A DNA stretch of 46,568 bases from an uncultured Acidobacteriia bacterium (GTDB lineage Bacteria > Acidobacteriota > Terriglobia > Bryobacterales > Bryobacteraceae): the NCBI GenBank assembly GCA_903876865.1, contig CAIRBY010000258.1, positions 1 to 46,568 on the forward strand, read 5' to 3'. Below, piece after piece: positions 39,891 to 46,568 of the stretch. The notes under the pieces are model-generated. The model was given only the letters and a program-made list of their open reading frames with translations. It searched no databases and was not told the origin of the DNA. Position numbers and translations under genes: made by a program. Numbering within the stretch: the first letter of the stretch is position 1; every line of letters starts with the position of its first letter.

Positions 39891-40186
39891 GCCATCCCTC
39901 GCTCTAGCGCCATCTCCTTGCACTGGTCCTGCTCGCCCAACACCGCCATCTCGGCATCCACCATCCGGTGCGCCATATCGCCACCTTCCCGCAACTTCTC
40001 CAGTGCCGTGAACGCGTACATCCACTGGTCGATGCACTCCTCCATCACCTGCTCCAGCAGCCACGCCGGCGAATGCTCCCACAAATTCCCCCCGTGCTCG
40101 CGAACCCCGGCCCGGTACTTCGCGTCCGCCGCCACCCGGAACGCCGCCTGCGCCCGCGCCAGATGCCGCTCCTGCTCGTCTGTCAT
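39887..40186 (-). CDS. Hypothetical phage protein with E-H-G-G-N-L-W motif
   Basis: A 99-aa helical protein. The part Y-R-A-G-V-R-E-H-G-G-N-L-W and the following L-L-E-Q-V-M-E-E-C-I-D-Q-W match a pattern common in uncharacterised phage proteins, with some likeness to MazG-type all-alpha folds. Coupled to both neighbours (ATGA and GTGA). A nucleotide-related role is possible but unproven. Confidence 0.5.
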   Translation of the reverse strand: MTDEQERHLARAQAAFRVAADAKYRAGVREHGGNLWEHSPAWLLEQVMEECIDQWMYAFTALEKLREGGDMAHRMVDAEMAVLGEQDQCKEMALERGMA

Positions 40187-40575
40187 CCCATGATCTCCAG
40201 ATACGTCGTGATCTTCCACCCCGCGAACCCCTCCGGCCATCGCTCGCCCGGATCGTAAATCTGCCCGTCCCAACTCACCATCCAGTGCGATCGCGTCGGT
40301 TGCCGCTCTCCGTCCGCGTCTGGCCTGTACTGGATAATCGCCACTAGGCACCGCGCCGGCAGCACCGGCCGTGCCCGGCTCACCCGCCTGAGCCTCCCAC
40401 TGCACCGCACCCCCAGAGCCCGCAGCCCCGCCACAATCTGCCGCGTCTCCGTGCCCCGCTCTGTGAATTCAACCCCCACCGCCGCGATCGCCCGCCGCAG
40501 CGACACCCCAGCCACCATCGCCACGCAGCACTGCCCGCACAGCGCCGAGCCCTCCGGCTGCCGCACCAGCCTCAT
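40183..40575 (-). CDS. Cysteine-protease-like (C39/papain-like) protein
   Basis: A 130-aa protein. It starts with R-Q-P-E-G-S-A-L-C-G-Q-C-C-V-A-M, the Q ... C-G-x2-C pattern of C39-like and papain-like peptidases (probable nucleophile C13), followed by S-H-W-M-V near 96-100 (H97) and D-G-Q-I-Y-D-P (D108). ATG 40575 overlaps the upstream stop. Phages encode such proteins with unknown substrates; it could process a protein or modify the host. Confidence 0.6.
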   Translation of the reverse strand: MRLVRQPEGSALCGQCCVAMVAGVSLRRAIAAVGVEFTERGTETRQIVAGLRALGVRCSGRLRRVSRARPVLPARCLVAIIQYRPDADGERQPTRSHWMVSWDGQIYDPGERWPEGFAGWKITTYLEIMG

Positions 40576-40790
40576 TCCGCAATCCAGTACACGTTCGCCA
40601 GCACCGTATTCAGCACCGCGACCCCGCGACATAGCCTCCCCGCCTTCACCATCTCCTCCAGCTGCCTCCGCGCCGCCGAGTACCCCAGCCCATACCGCTC
40701 CCCATATTCCGCGATCGTGAAGCTACCAGCCGGCGGCAACTCACCGCGGCGCAGCCCCTCCCGCACCTTGTCCAACCGCTTTGGTATCAC
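40572..40790 (-). CDS. Small winged-helix-like protein
   Basis: 72 aa; residues 22-60 look like a winged helix (F-T-I-A-E-Y-G-E-R-Y-G-L-G-Y-S-A-A-R-R-Q-L-E-E-M-V then G-R-L-C-R-G). ATG 40790 overlaps the upstream stop. Probably a small DNA-binding regulator within the accessory block. Confidence 0.55.
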   Translation of the reverse strand: MIPKRLDKVREGLRRGELPPAGSFTIAEYGERYGLGYSAARRQLEEMVKAGRLCRGVAVLNTVLANVYWIAE

Positions 40791-41872
40791 CTCTCCCAGC
40801 CCTCCTTCTCCGCCTTCACGAAAATCGGAGCCTCGATTGTGATCCCGTGCTCCGGTGTAACCAGCATCAAACTCTGCACTGGCTCCTGGAACTTAAAGTT
40901 GCCCCGGTACGCATATTCGTCGATTCCCTTCAGCGACCCGTTCCCCTTGATCGAAGGCAGGCACACCCGCCAGTGCCAGTGCCCCATGATCAGCACATCG
41001 TACGGCTGCTTCACCGCCTGGTACCGCTCCCGCTTCCGCGCGTCCCCGATGAACCACGGCGATAGTGCCGCCGAGATCCCGCCACCGCCGCGGAACTGGT
41101 CTCCATGCGTCTGCAATACCCGCAGCCCGTACACGTTGAATTGGTGGTCGAACGAGTCGCTGATTTCGAACGTGACCCGCTTATCCCCGGCCCGCGCGAA
41201 ATCCCGCGCCAGCATCGACCCCAACAACCAGTCGAAGTTATCCCGCACCCCGCCCTTCGCCCGCGGCTTCTTCTCCAGCCGTGGATGATTCCCCACCACC
41301 CACGGCACCCGTACCTTTCCGAACCGCTCCGCCAGCATCTGGATCCCCGCGTACAGCGGATCGATCCAGTACCGCAGCGACTCGCACAACCCCGCCTCGT
41401 TCGTCTCTTTCAACTCTTCGTGAATCGACCCCGAGAACATATCCCCGCTCACCGCGCAGACCACGCCCGGATAATCCACGCCTTTCAGGTAGTCGTCGCA
41501 TATTGCCACGCCTTTTTCGAAGAATCGCCGCAGCCGCCCCAACGCAATCTCGCGCGTGTAGCAGTTCAACCCGCCCACCTGTGCCGCGTCCACCACTTCA
41601 TCGAAATGCGCATCGCTCAGATGCAGCAGCGGAATTGCCTGCCGCGCCCGGTGCGGCTTCGCCTTCACGCACCACGCCGGCGGCGCCGCCCGCAGCTTCG
41701 CCACCTCCGCCACGAACTGCTGGTACTCCTGATTCAGCACCACCGTGCCCACTTGTGCCCGCAGCTGCTCGCGTAACTCCCGCAACTCCCGGCGCAGCTT
41801 GTGTTCCTGTTGCAGTGTCAGCTTCTCCGCTGGCTCTGGCATCGCCACCTGCTTCACGGCCGCGCGCTTCAC
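40787..41872 (-). CDS. Calcineurin-like metallophosphoesterase
   Basis: A 361-aa protein. Residues 18-60 are a charged coiled coil. Metal-binding motifs follow: L-S-D-A-H-F at 85-90 (D87, H89), V-S-G-D at 141-144, V-G-N-H-P at 193-197, Q-T-H-G-D at 254-258 and G-H-W-H at 297-300. These are the standard motifs of the fold, so it is probably active. It might be a nuclease or phosphatase acting in DNA metabolism or host defence. Its start overlaps the upstream stop (ATGA). Confidence 0.8.
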   Translation of the reverse strand: MKRAAVKQVAMPEPAEKLTLQQEHKLRRELRELREQLRAQVGTVVLNQEYQQFVAEVAKLRAAPPAWCVKAKPHRARQAIPLLHLSDAHFDEVVDAAQVGGLNCYTREIALGRLRRFFEKGVAICDDYLKGVDYPGVVCAVSGDMFSGSIHEELKETNEAGLCESLRYWIDPLYAGIQMLAERFGKVRVPWVVGNHPRLEKKPRAKGGVRDNFDWLLGSMLARDFARAGDKRVTFEISDSFDHQFNVYGLRVLQTHGDQFRGGGGISAALSPWFIGDARKRERYQAVKQPYDVLIMGHWHWRVCLPSIKGNGSLKGIDEYAYRGNFKFQEPVQSLMLVTPEHGITIEAPIFVKAEKEGWER

Positions 41873-42165
41873 GCGCCCGGCTCCGGACCCAGTGCGATCG
41901 TCACCTTCGCCCCGTCGATCCGCCGCGCCAGGCCCACAATCTCCTGCACGCTCGCGTCCACCGTCAGCGTCAGTGTATTCACCCCGTCCACCGCCTGCTG
42001 CACCATCGGCGCCAGCCCCGCCAGTACCCGGTCCGCGATCGCCGCCGCATCCTTCGCCGATTGCGCCTCCGCCTGCATTACCCGGTCCATCAACGCTTCC
42101 ATCACCGGCCGCAACTCCGCCGGCAGCTTCGCCACTTCCCCCGCCAACCCGCCCGTCACGTCCAT
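41869..42165 (-). CDS. Hypothetical helical protein next to the 80-bp repeat
   Basis: 98 aa from ATG 42165, which has GGGAGGG about 9 nt upstream. A longer reading from ATG 42288 (139 aa) would include the peptide of repeat copy B. The protein is mostly helical and ends in a region like an amphipathic binding motif. The start is ambiguous because repeat copy B lies just upstream; the shorter one is preferred. Function unknown. Confidence 0.5.
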   Translation of the reverse strand: MDVTGGLAGEVAKLPAELRPVMEALMDRVMQAEAQSAKDAAAIADRVLAGLAPMVQQAVDGVNTLTLTVDASVQEIVGLARRIDGAKVTIALGPEPGA

Positions 42166-42169
42166 TTTT

Positions 42170-42433
42170 TTATCCCTCCCGAAGTGGGACAGGCCATCGT
42201 TTTTCGTGGCCTGTCTCGCTACTGTTCTTTTCGCCACAGGCGCTTTGCCCTGTACGCCGCCCTGCACCTCGCCACCCGCCTGCCGCAATCTCCGCCATCT
42301 CCGCTGCCGTCCGAACCCCGGCCTCCGCCGCCAGCCGGTCCAACTCCGCCATCTCCACTTCCTTCTCCACTAGCCGCGCGTCCGTTTTCACCGTCACCGG
42401 CGCCGGAGTCAACTCCATCGGCTGCTCGCTCAT
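42170..42433 (-). CDS. Hypothetical small protein with repeat-derived tail
   Basis: An 87-aa protein starting at ATG 42433 (ATGA overlap with the M23 gene). The first ~55 residues are Ala/Glu-rich and helical, and the last ~30 are encoded by repeat copy B in a different frame from copy A. The tail is probably an acquired end rather than part of the ancestral protein. Function unknown. Confidence 0.45.
   Translation of the reverse strand: MSEQPMELTPAPVTVKTDARLVEKEVEMAELDRLAAEAGVRTAAEMAEIAAGGWRGAGRRTGQSACGEKNSSETGHEKRWPVPLREG
42182..42261. repeat. 80-bp dispersed repeat, copy B
   Basis: 75 of 80 identical to 9321-9400. It contains a perfect 9-bp inverted repeat GACAGGCCA ... TGGCCTGTC with a 10-nt loop. 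It covers the end of the 87-aa gene and the possible start of the next gene. Confidence 0.85.
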
Positions 42434-42921
42434 CCCACCGCCGCCAGGCACGAATCCAGGTACCCCGTCGGGTCCACCAGATCTGTCCGCCTCTCGAACG
42501 GCCGGATGCTCCGATCCGTCAGCTGCCCGCTTCCCGCGCCGCCGTACATCTCAAAGTGCAGCATCGCCGCGAGCTGCTTCGTAATCGGATCGATCGGCGC
42601 ATGGATCAGCGCCGCCACTGTCCCGATCGTCTGCCCCGCACCCACCCGCACCCCGGCGTGAATCCCCGGAGCCGCATGAATCTCCCCGTACCGCACCACC
42701 CCGCTCGGATGCCGCACCTCGAGCGCGCCCACTCCGTCGTAGAACGGATACGGCCCGCGCACCACCACCCCGTCCTCCACCGCCAGCACCTCGGTCCCGG
42801 CCTTCGCGTACAGATCACAGCCCGCGTGCGATCGCGCCCCGTCATCCCGAGGCGACCCGAACGCCCGCGGCCGCTCGTGATAACTCACCGCCGGCCGCCG
42901 CCGCAATGGAAACACGCTCAT
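42430..42921 (-). CDS. M23-like metallopeptidase (endolysin candidate)
   Basis: A 163-aa protein with the LytM/M23 fold pattern: H-A-G-C-D at 32-36 (H32, D36), G-E-I-H at 79-82 and L-H-F-E at 121-124 (H122), plus the G-V-V-V-R-G turn. The first His of the usual HxH is Met120, so activity is uncertain. It could be the endolysin or a tail-associated lytic enzyme. ATG 42921 overlaps the upstream stop (ATGA). No signal peptide. Confidence 0.7.
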   Translation of the reverse strand: MSVFPLRRRPAVSYHERPRAFGSPRDDGARSHAGCDLYAKAGTEVLAVEDGVVVRGPYPFYDGVGALEVRHPSGVVRYGEIHAAPGIHAGVRVGAGQTIGTVAALIHAPIDPITKQLAAMLHFEMYGGAGSGQLTDRSIRPFERRTDLVDPTGYLDSCLAAVG

Positions 42922-43190
42922 ACGATTTCGCTCCTGCACCGCTCCACTGCCGCCTGCCACCCGCGCACCTGCGCCGCCGCGGCCGCCGACTGCGGCCCCA
43001 CCCCCGCCGCATACTCCGCCGCTCGATCCCGGCACCACTCCGCCACCAGCAGCAGAGCCAGCCGCACCACCTCCCTCGCGCCCCACCGAACCATCGCCAG
43101 CGAAAGCAACTCGTGCAGCCACGCGGGCAACCCGTCGAGATGCGATATCTCCTCCCCACTCGGCCCGATGGTGAGGTGATATGTCTTCAT
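42918..43190 (-). CDS. Small hypothetical protein
   Basis: A 90-aa protein with a short beta start (K-T-Y-H-L-T-I) and an Ala/Trp-rich helical segment at about 22-55 that is moderately hydrophobic. It overlaps both neighbours by 4 bp. It could be a small accessory to the adjacent M23 gene. Function unknown. Confidence 0.45.
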   Translation of the reverse strand: MKTYHLTIGPSGEEISHLDGLPAWLHELLSLAMVRWGAREVVRLALLLVAEWCRDRAAEYAAGVGPQSAAAAAQVRGWQAAVERCRSEIV

Positions 43191-45796
43191 GGCAGCGCAA
43201 TCCCGCGCAGCGCCATAGAGCTTTTCATCACCGTGTAGAGATGCTTCACTTCGGAGGCGTTCAGCACTCGATTCCAGATGCCAACAGATGCAATCAGCAT
43301 TTGCGGCTCCTGATATGCACCGCCATCGCTGCCAATCCACATTTGTGCGGACGTCATCACGGGCGTTGTGCCGCCGCCACCGCCATATGTGAAGTTGTAG
43401 TACGTGCTGCTTTCCACCCCGTTGATGTAGATTTTCACGCTGCCCGCGATGACGCCAGTGCCGCGAGTCATGACCACATGCGCCCACGTCGCACCAGTGA
43501 TCAAGCTACCAGCCGAGCACACGCCGCGATTCACGTTCAAAGCTGTATTCCAGATCGCGCAGACCGACCCCGGATTCGTCGTGCTCGCGTTACTGTCGGT
43601 CCAGAACCATAGACCGGATGATCCGCCAGTATTCCCCGCACCAAACCATCGGTATTGCGTACTTGCGCTCGGCCACTGCACCACGCCAGAAAAACTCCAC
43701 GGCAGATCACTCGCGAATAGAGCGGGCTTGATCACTGCCCCATTCGGAGTGAGGTCGTATAGCGTCAGGCCCTGGCTTCCAGTCGGCAGCGAAATGCCAG
43801 TGGATGCCCACATCGTGGAATTTTGCTTAAACCCGCACCCTGTGTATGATCCCGCGTAGCACGGCCAGAGTACCGCCGTCGGTTGCGCGTTAAATATACA
43901 TGTCGCAGCCGTAGTGCATCCGCTGGCACCGGAGTTGATGACCCTCGCTTGGTCGATGGTGCCGACGAACGGCCACGACGTATTTCCCCGATGCTCGTAG
44001 AAATCGAAATAATATTCGAGCCCTTTTCGCGGAATCGCATTAGACACACTGCCCGTTGAGAACCTTATCCCGCTGTTACCTAGGTTGGCCGACCCTTGCG
44101 CTGGTGCGGGAACTACCAGTTCGACTGGCTGATAGAATGCGACAGCCTTGGTCTCGGCGTGATATGCCTGGAACAAGGGAGAACCAATGCCGCCAGTACA
44201 CGCGCTGGTGTCGTGTGTCCCACCGTTCAGTTGAATCTGATATTGGTTCCCGATGATGGCTGTTCCAGCCGCTGCGGTTCCATTGATGGCAGCCCAACAC
44301 CCAGTAGCGCCTGAAATGTTCAATGCCGTCGTACCCGTCCAGTACCCTGGCATCGTAGCGGACAGGGTGAGGATCGGATTGGTCGCGGCTGTGATCGAGG
44401 CGATGGTGTAGTTGTTGCTGCTGTACCAGTAATAGGCATCGAACAAGTCCAAGCATTTGAAATGCATGGAATCATTGCCCTGCGCGGCGCACGTCTCGCG
44501 CATGATGTTGACGAAATCGTGGCCCTGTCCTGCGGCAATGGAATGCAGTGGGGTCCACGGACCCCAAGGAGCAGGAGAAGTTTCTACCCACATCTGCCCA
44601 CCGTAACTGTTCGTGGCGTAAGCATTGTCCCAGAGTTGCGAGGTCATGACGAAGGTGCACTTGCTCTGTCCGTCGCAAAGCCAAACGGGCGCACGCCACG
44701 TCACACCGAAATTCGCAAACGGGATCGACCCATTTCCAGTAGAAGGTTGTTTTACCCAAAGTGGAGTTGCACTGGCCTGAGTCTGCGTCCAGTTGGCTCC
44801 GGCTCCGCAGTTCCCGCTGATCGACAGCGCAGACGCGGGTGTGTAGTTGGAGTTGACGTAATACCAGTATTGAGCAGGGTCCAGAACTGATCCAATCGAG
44901 TTGCTGACGCAAACGAGATATGCGGTGGCTCGATTTCCGTTTGAAGTAATCGCGTACAGATACGGACCGAACGGCAGCGTGCAGTCGTTCCCTTGGCAGA
45001 AATCAAACACGTGAAGCTGCTGCATGATCCCTGTGCTGCCATTGTATGGAGATGGCTCTTTCCACATCATCGACGAGTGCGTCCCGTCGAGGTACGCCGT
45101 GTTGGTGCATGTCGCCGTTCCACTCGCTGCATCGCACTTCGGCGCGTCGCCCGTCGCGCTCCAATTCGTCGCGTCGCATCCAGCCCCACCCGAGCGGTTG
45201 AAGTAGGTGTAGGGATTGCACCAGTGTGCGCCACCGTCCGGTGAGCACACAAGAGTATTGTCGTGACCTTCAAAGAGACCACCGTAATCGTTCTGGCGAT
45301 TTGGGGATATACACACGTAACCACCAGCCACCGCAAACGGCTCTGACGATTTCCATGTGCCGTGGTTCACATTGGCGACATCAGCAGACGTATACTTGCC
45401 AAACCACCCCGCAGGTACGTCCGTCGTTACTGGACCGCCATAGCTAGACATCGCGTTCACCAGCGACATCGACACGCTATAGCCAGACAAATCCAGCGTA
45501 CCAATGGTGTACGCTACGATGTTGCCTTGTGTCCCCTTCACGTTGGTGTCGTTCGTGGTGCACAACTGCGCAGTGATCGTGTGGTTCCCCGTTCCATCGC
45601 CCCTGTTGAGCGTCATAGTCGCCGGAGTGCCGCCGCTTGCGAACGTGGTCGGGAGTTGAACGCAGTACGGAGTGTCTCCCTGAACGTCGAATGTGGAGGC
45701 CCAATAGTCCAGTGCTGGGCCGTTCACTGGAAGCGGAGGAAGCACCCCTTGAGCGAACGCCGGAAGGGAGGCTAAGAGCAGAATCAAGATGCGCAT
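43187..45796 (-). CDS. Secreted LamG-domain protein (869 aa)
   Basis: A large protein with a signal peptide (R-I-L-I-L-L-L-A-S-L-P-A-F-A-Q, residues 2-16). The middle (about 130-480) resembles a beta-propeller or DUF4185-like surface protein, with repeated Trp/Tyr/Gly motifs (E-T-S-P-A-P-W-G-P-W near 410). The C-terminal part (about 690-865) is a LamG/concanavalin-like sugar-binding domain. ATG 45796 overlaps the fibre stop (TAATG). It could be a receptor-binding or depolymerase protein, or a lysogen-expressed surface protein. The signal peptide is unusual for a virion part. Confidence 0.6.
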   Translation of the reverse strand: MRILILLLASLPAFAQGVLPPLPVNGPALDYWASTFDVQGDTPYCVQLPTTFASGGTPATMTLNRGDGTGNHTITAQLCTTNDTNVKGTQGNIVAYTIGTLDLSGYSVSMSLVNAMSSYGGPVTTDVPAGWFGKYTSADVANVNHGTWKSSEPFAVAGGYVCISPNRQNDYGGLFEGHDNTLVCSPDGGAHWCNPYTYFNRSGGAGCDATNWSATGDAPKCDAASGTATCTNTAYLDGTHSSMMWKEPSPYNGSTGIMQQLHVFDFCQGNDCTLPFGPYLYAITSNGNRATAYLVCVSNSIGSVLDPAQYWYYVNSNYTPASALSISGNCGAGANWTQTQASATPLWVKQPSTGNGSIPFANFGVTWRAPVWLCDGQSKCTFVMTSQLWDNAYATNSYGGQMWVETSPAPWGPWTPLHSIAAGQGHDFVNIMRETCAAQGNDSMHFKCLDLFDAYYWYSSNNYTIASITAATNPILTLSATMPGYWTGTTALNISGATGCWAAINGTAAAGTAIIGNQYQIQLNGGTHDTSACTGGIGSPLFQAYHAETKAVAFYQPVELVVPAPAQGSANLGNSGIRFSTGSVSNAIPRKGLEYYFDFYEHRGNTSWPFVGTIDQARVINSGASGCTTAATCIFNAQPTAVLWPCYAGSYTGCGFKQNSTMWASTGISLPTGSQGLTLYDLTPNGAVIKPALFASDLPWSFSGVVQWPSASTQYRWFGAGNTGGSSGLWFWTDSNASTTNPGSVCAIWNTALNVNRGVCSAGSLITGATWAHVVMTRGTGVIAGSVKIYINGVESSTYYNFTYGGGGGTTPVMTSAQMWIGSDGGAYQEPQMLIASVGIWNRVLNASEVKHLYTVMKSSMALRGIALP

Positions 45797-46568
45797 TAGT
45801 GCACCACCTTCGATCCGCGAAGTTCAAAATAGAGTGCGCCTGCCGTGAGATAGGTGGAGCTTCCGTTACCCAGGTTGCCGCCGGATTGAGCGCACAGCTG
45901 CGCCGCAATGTTATAGGTACTCCCCGTATTTAAGACAGGCGGATCGGGCGCGGACTCATACCAGTGGTTCTGTCCACCAGCGACGCCCAACAGAAACAGC
46001 GGCACCAAGTTAGCATAGGTGCTGCTGGTTCCCACGCTGCCATACAAGTTGGTGATAGTGCCGTAAGTGAACTGCGTCGTTTCCTGCATCAGCACTGATT
46101 CAAACCGCCACGCCGCATCCACGCCAGAGAGCAGCGTCACTTGAGCACAGTTCGACGCAACGATGAATGCCGCGTTGCTGTAGCTCAGCGTGGTGGTGTA
46201 CGTTTCGATAGCGTTCTGGAAGCTGGTGGATGTGCCACCCGCACCAGTCAACACAAACGCCTGTTGTGTGGGAAGCGCACTAGCGCCAGCACCCATCACC
46301 ATCGCCCCATTCGTCCACGTTGCCGCCGAAGCGACGCCGCTCGACACCACCACAGGTCCAGTACCGCTCGGCGCGGGTCCAGTTGGTCCAGTTGCTCCGG
46401 TCGGCCCCGCAACTCCAGTCGCTCCAGTCGGACCCGTTGCTCCGGTCGGCCCCGTAGGTCCCGTTGGCCCCTGCGGACCGCTCGCCCCAGTCGGACCCGT
46501 TGCTCCAGTCGGCCCCGTAGGTCCCGTTGGCCCCTGCGGACCGCTCGCCCCAGTCGGACCACTAGGAC
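45796..46568 (-). CDS. Collagen-like fibre protein, C-terminal part (continues from the window start)
   Basis: The frame enters at 46568 through the collagen-like repeats and ends at 45796. About 66 residues of Gly-X-Y are followed by a 190-residue beta-rich C-terminal domain, which may trimerise or bind the host. The frame matches that of the gene part at 1-668. Confidence 0.75.
   Translation of the reverse strand, partial: PSGPTGASGPQGPTGPTGPTGATGPTGASGPQGPTGPTGPTGATGPTGATGVAGPTGATGPTGPAPSGTGPVVVSSGVASAATWTNGAMVMGAGASALPTQQAFVLTGAGGTSTSFQNAIETYTTTLSYSNAAFIVASNCAQVTLLSGVDAAWRFESVLMQETTQFTYGTITNLYGSVGTSSTYANLVPLFLLGVAGGQNHWYESAPDPPVLNTGSTYNIAAQLCAQSGGNLGNGSSTYLTAGALYFELRGSKVVH
46369..46568 (-). 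repeat. 63-bp collagen-like repeats, second window end
   Basis: About two full 63-bp units plus degenerate Gly-X-Y triplets. Bases 46439-46560 equal 1-122, and 46445-46568 equal 70-193. The difference of one unit between the two alignments is a repeat-number ambiguity. Confidence 0.9.

Noticed and set aside
42170-42288. Repeat copy B peptide as the real N-terminus of the 98-aa gene
   Set aside because: Possible, but ATG 42165 has a better ribosome site. Left as an alternative start.
1-46568. A CRISPR array
   Set aside because: The repeats at both ends are coding collagen-like units without unique spacers; the iterons are too close together for spacers.
1-46568. Physical cohesive ends or terminal repeats of the virion at the window ends
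   Set aside because: The shared end sequence lies inside a repeat-coded gene and is better explained by circular assembly.

Overview
The window is one nearly complete genome of a temperate, tailed, lambda-like bacteriophage (siphovirus type) of a GC-rich bacterium, about 46.4 kb and circular in the assembly. The two window ends share sequence: bases 1-122 equal 46439-46560, and bases 70-193 equal 46445-46568. Both ends fall inside the same collagen-like fibre gene, in the same reading frame, so the contig should close into a circle of about 46,375 or 46,438 bp, depending on how many 63-bp repeat units are real. The host cannot be named from the sequence. GC-rich codons, signal peptides ending in A-Q, and the styles of the integrase and VirE proteins would fit Acidobacteriota (Bryobacterales-like), but that is a low-confidence guess.

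Almost everything is on the minus strand, so read right to left. The main late block runs from the small terminase (25212) to the fibre that crosses the window ends. Its order is terminase small and large subunits, gpW-like joiner, portal, S49 protease/scaffold, decoration protein, major capsid protein, head-tail and tail-completion proteins, tail tube protein, tail assembly chaperones (likely joined by a -1 frameshift), tape measure, distal tail proteins, a 1216-aa tail-tip protein, a 963-aa fibre, small membrane and lipoprotein genes that look like a lysis cassette, and the collagen-like fibre. Beyond the junction the block continues with an 869-aa secreted LamG-domain protein, an M23 peptidase, a metallophosphoesterase, a small helix-turn-helix protein, a cysteine-protease-like protein and a DNA adenine methylase (43.2 to 39.0 kb).

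The control and lysogeny region covers 37.3 to 29.6 kb. It starts with two small ribbon-helix-helix-like genes on the minus strand, divergent from a third on the plus strand. It continues with a run of small genes, a ParB-like protein without ParA, an excisionase, and a tyrosine integrase. Just downstream of the integrase is an attP core that is the 3' half of a tRNA-Cys(GCA) gene. The only plus-strand operon (37314-38994) encodes small membrane and secreted proteins, including a superinfection-immunity-like protein fused to zinc ribbons, as expected of genes expressed in a lysogen. Replication genes (29597-25826) end with a VirE-type primase-helicase. They are followed by a 613-bp non-coding region with a terminator, about a dozen TGTCTTGTGAC-type repeats, a DnaA-box match and terminase-proximal repeats: a candidate origin and packaging region.

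Genes are packed with ATGA, GTGA or TGATG overlaps, which suggests translational coupling. Against this, a perfect 14-bp palindrome (TGCACGCGCGTGCA) occurs three times, each in a gap just before a ribosome-binding site at a module boundary. A near-copy precedes a fourth gene. This looks like an undescribed phage-wide regulatory site. An 80-bp hairpin-bearing repeat found in two unrelated genes, and a 73-bp tandem duplication that creates a fused reading frame, are further unusual structures.
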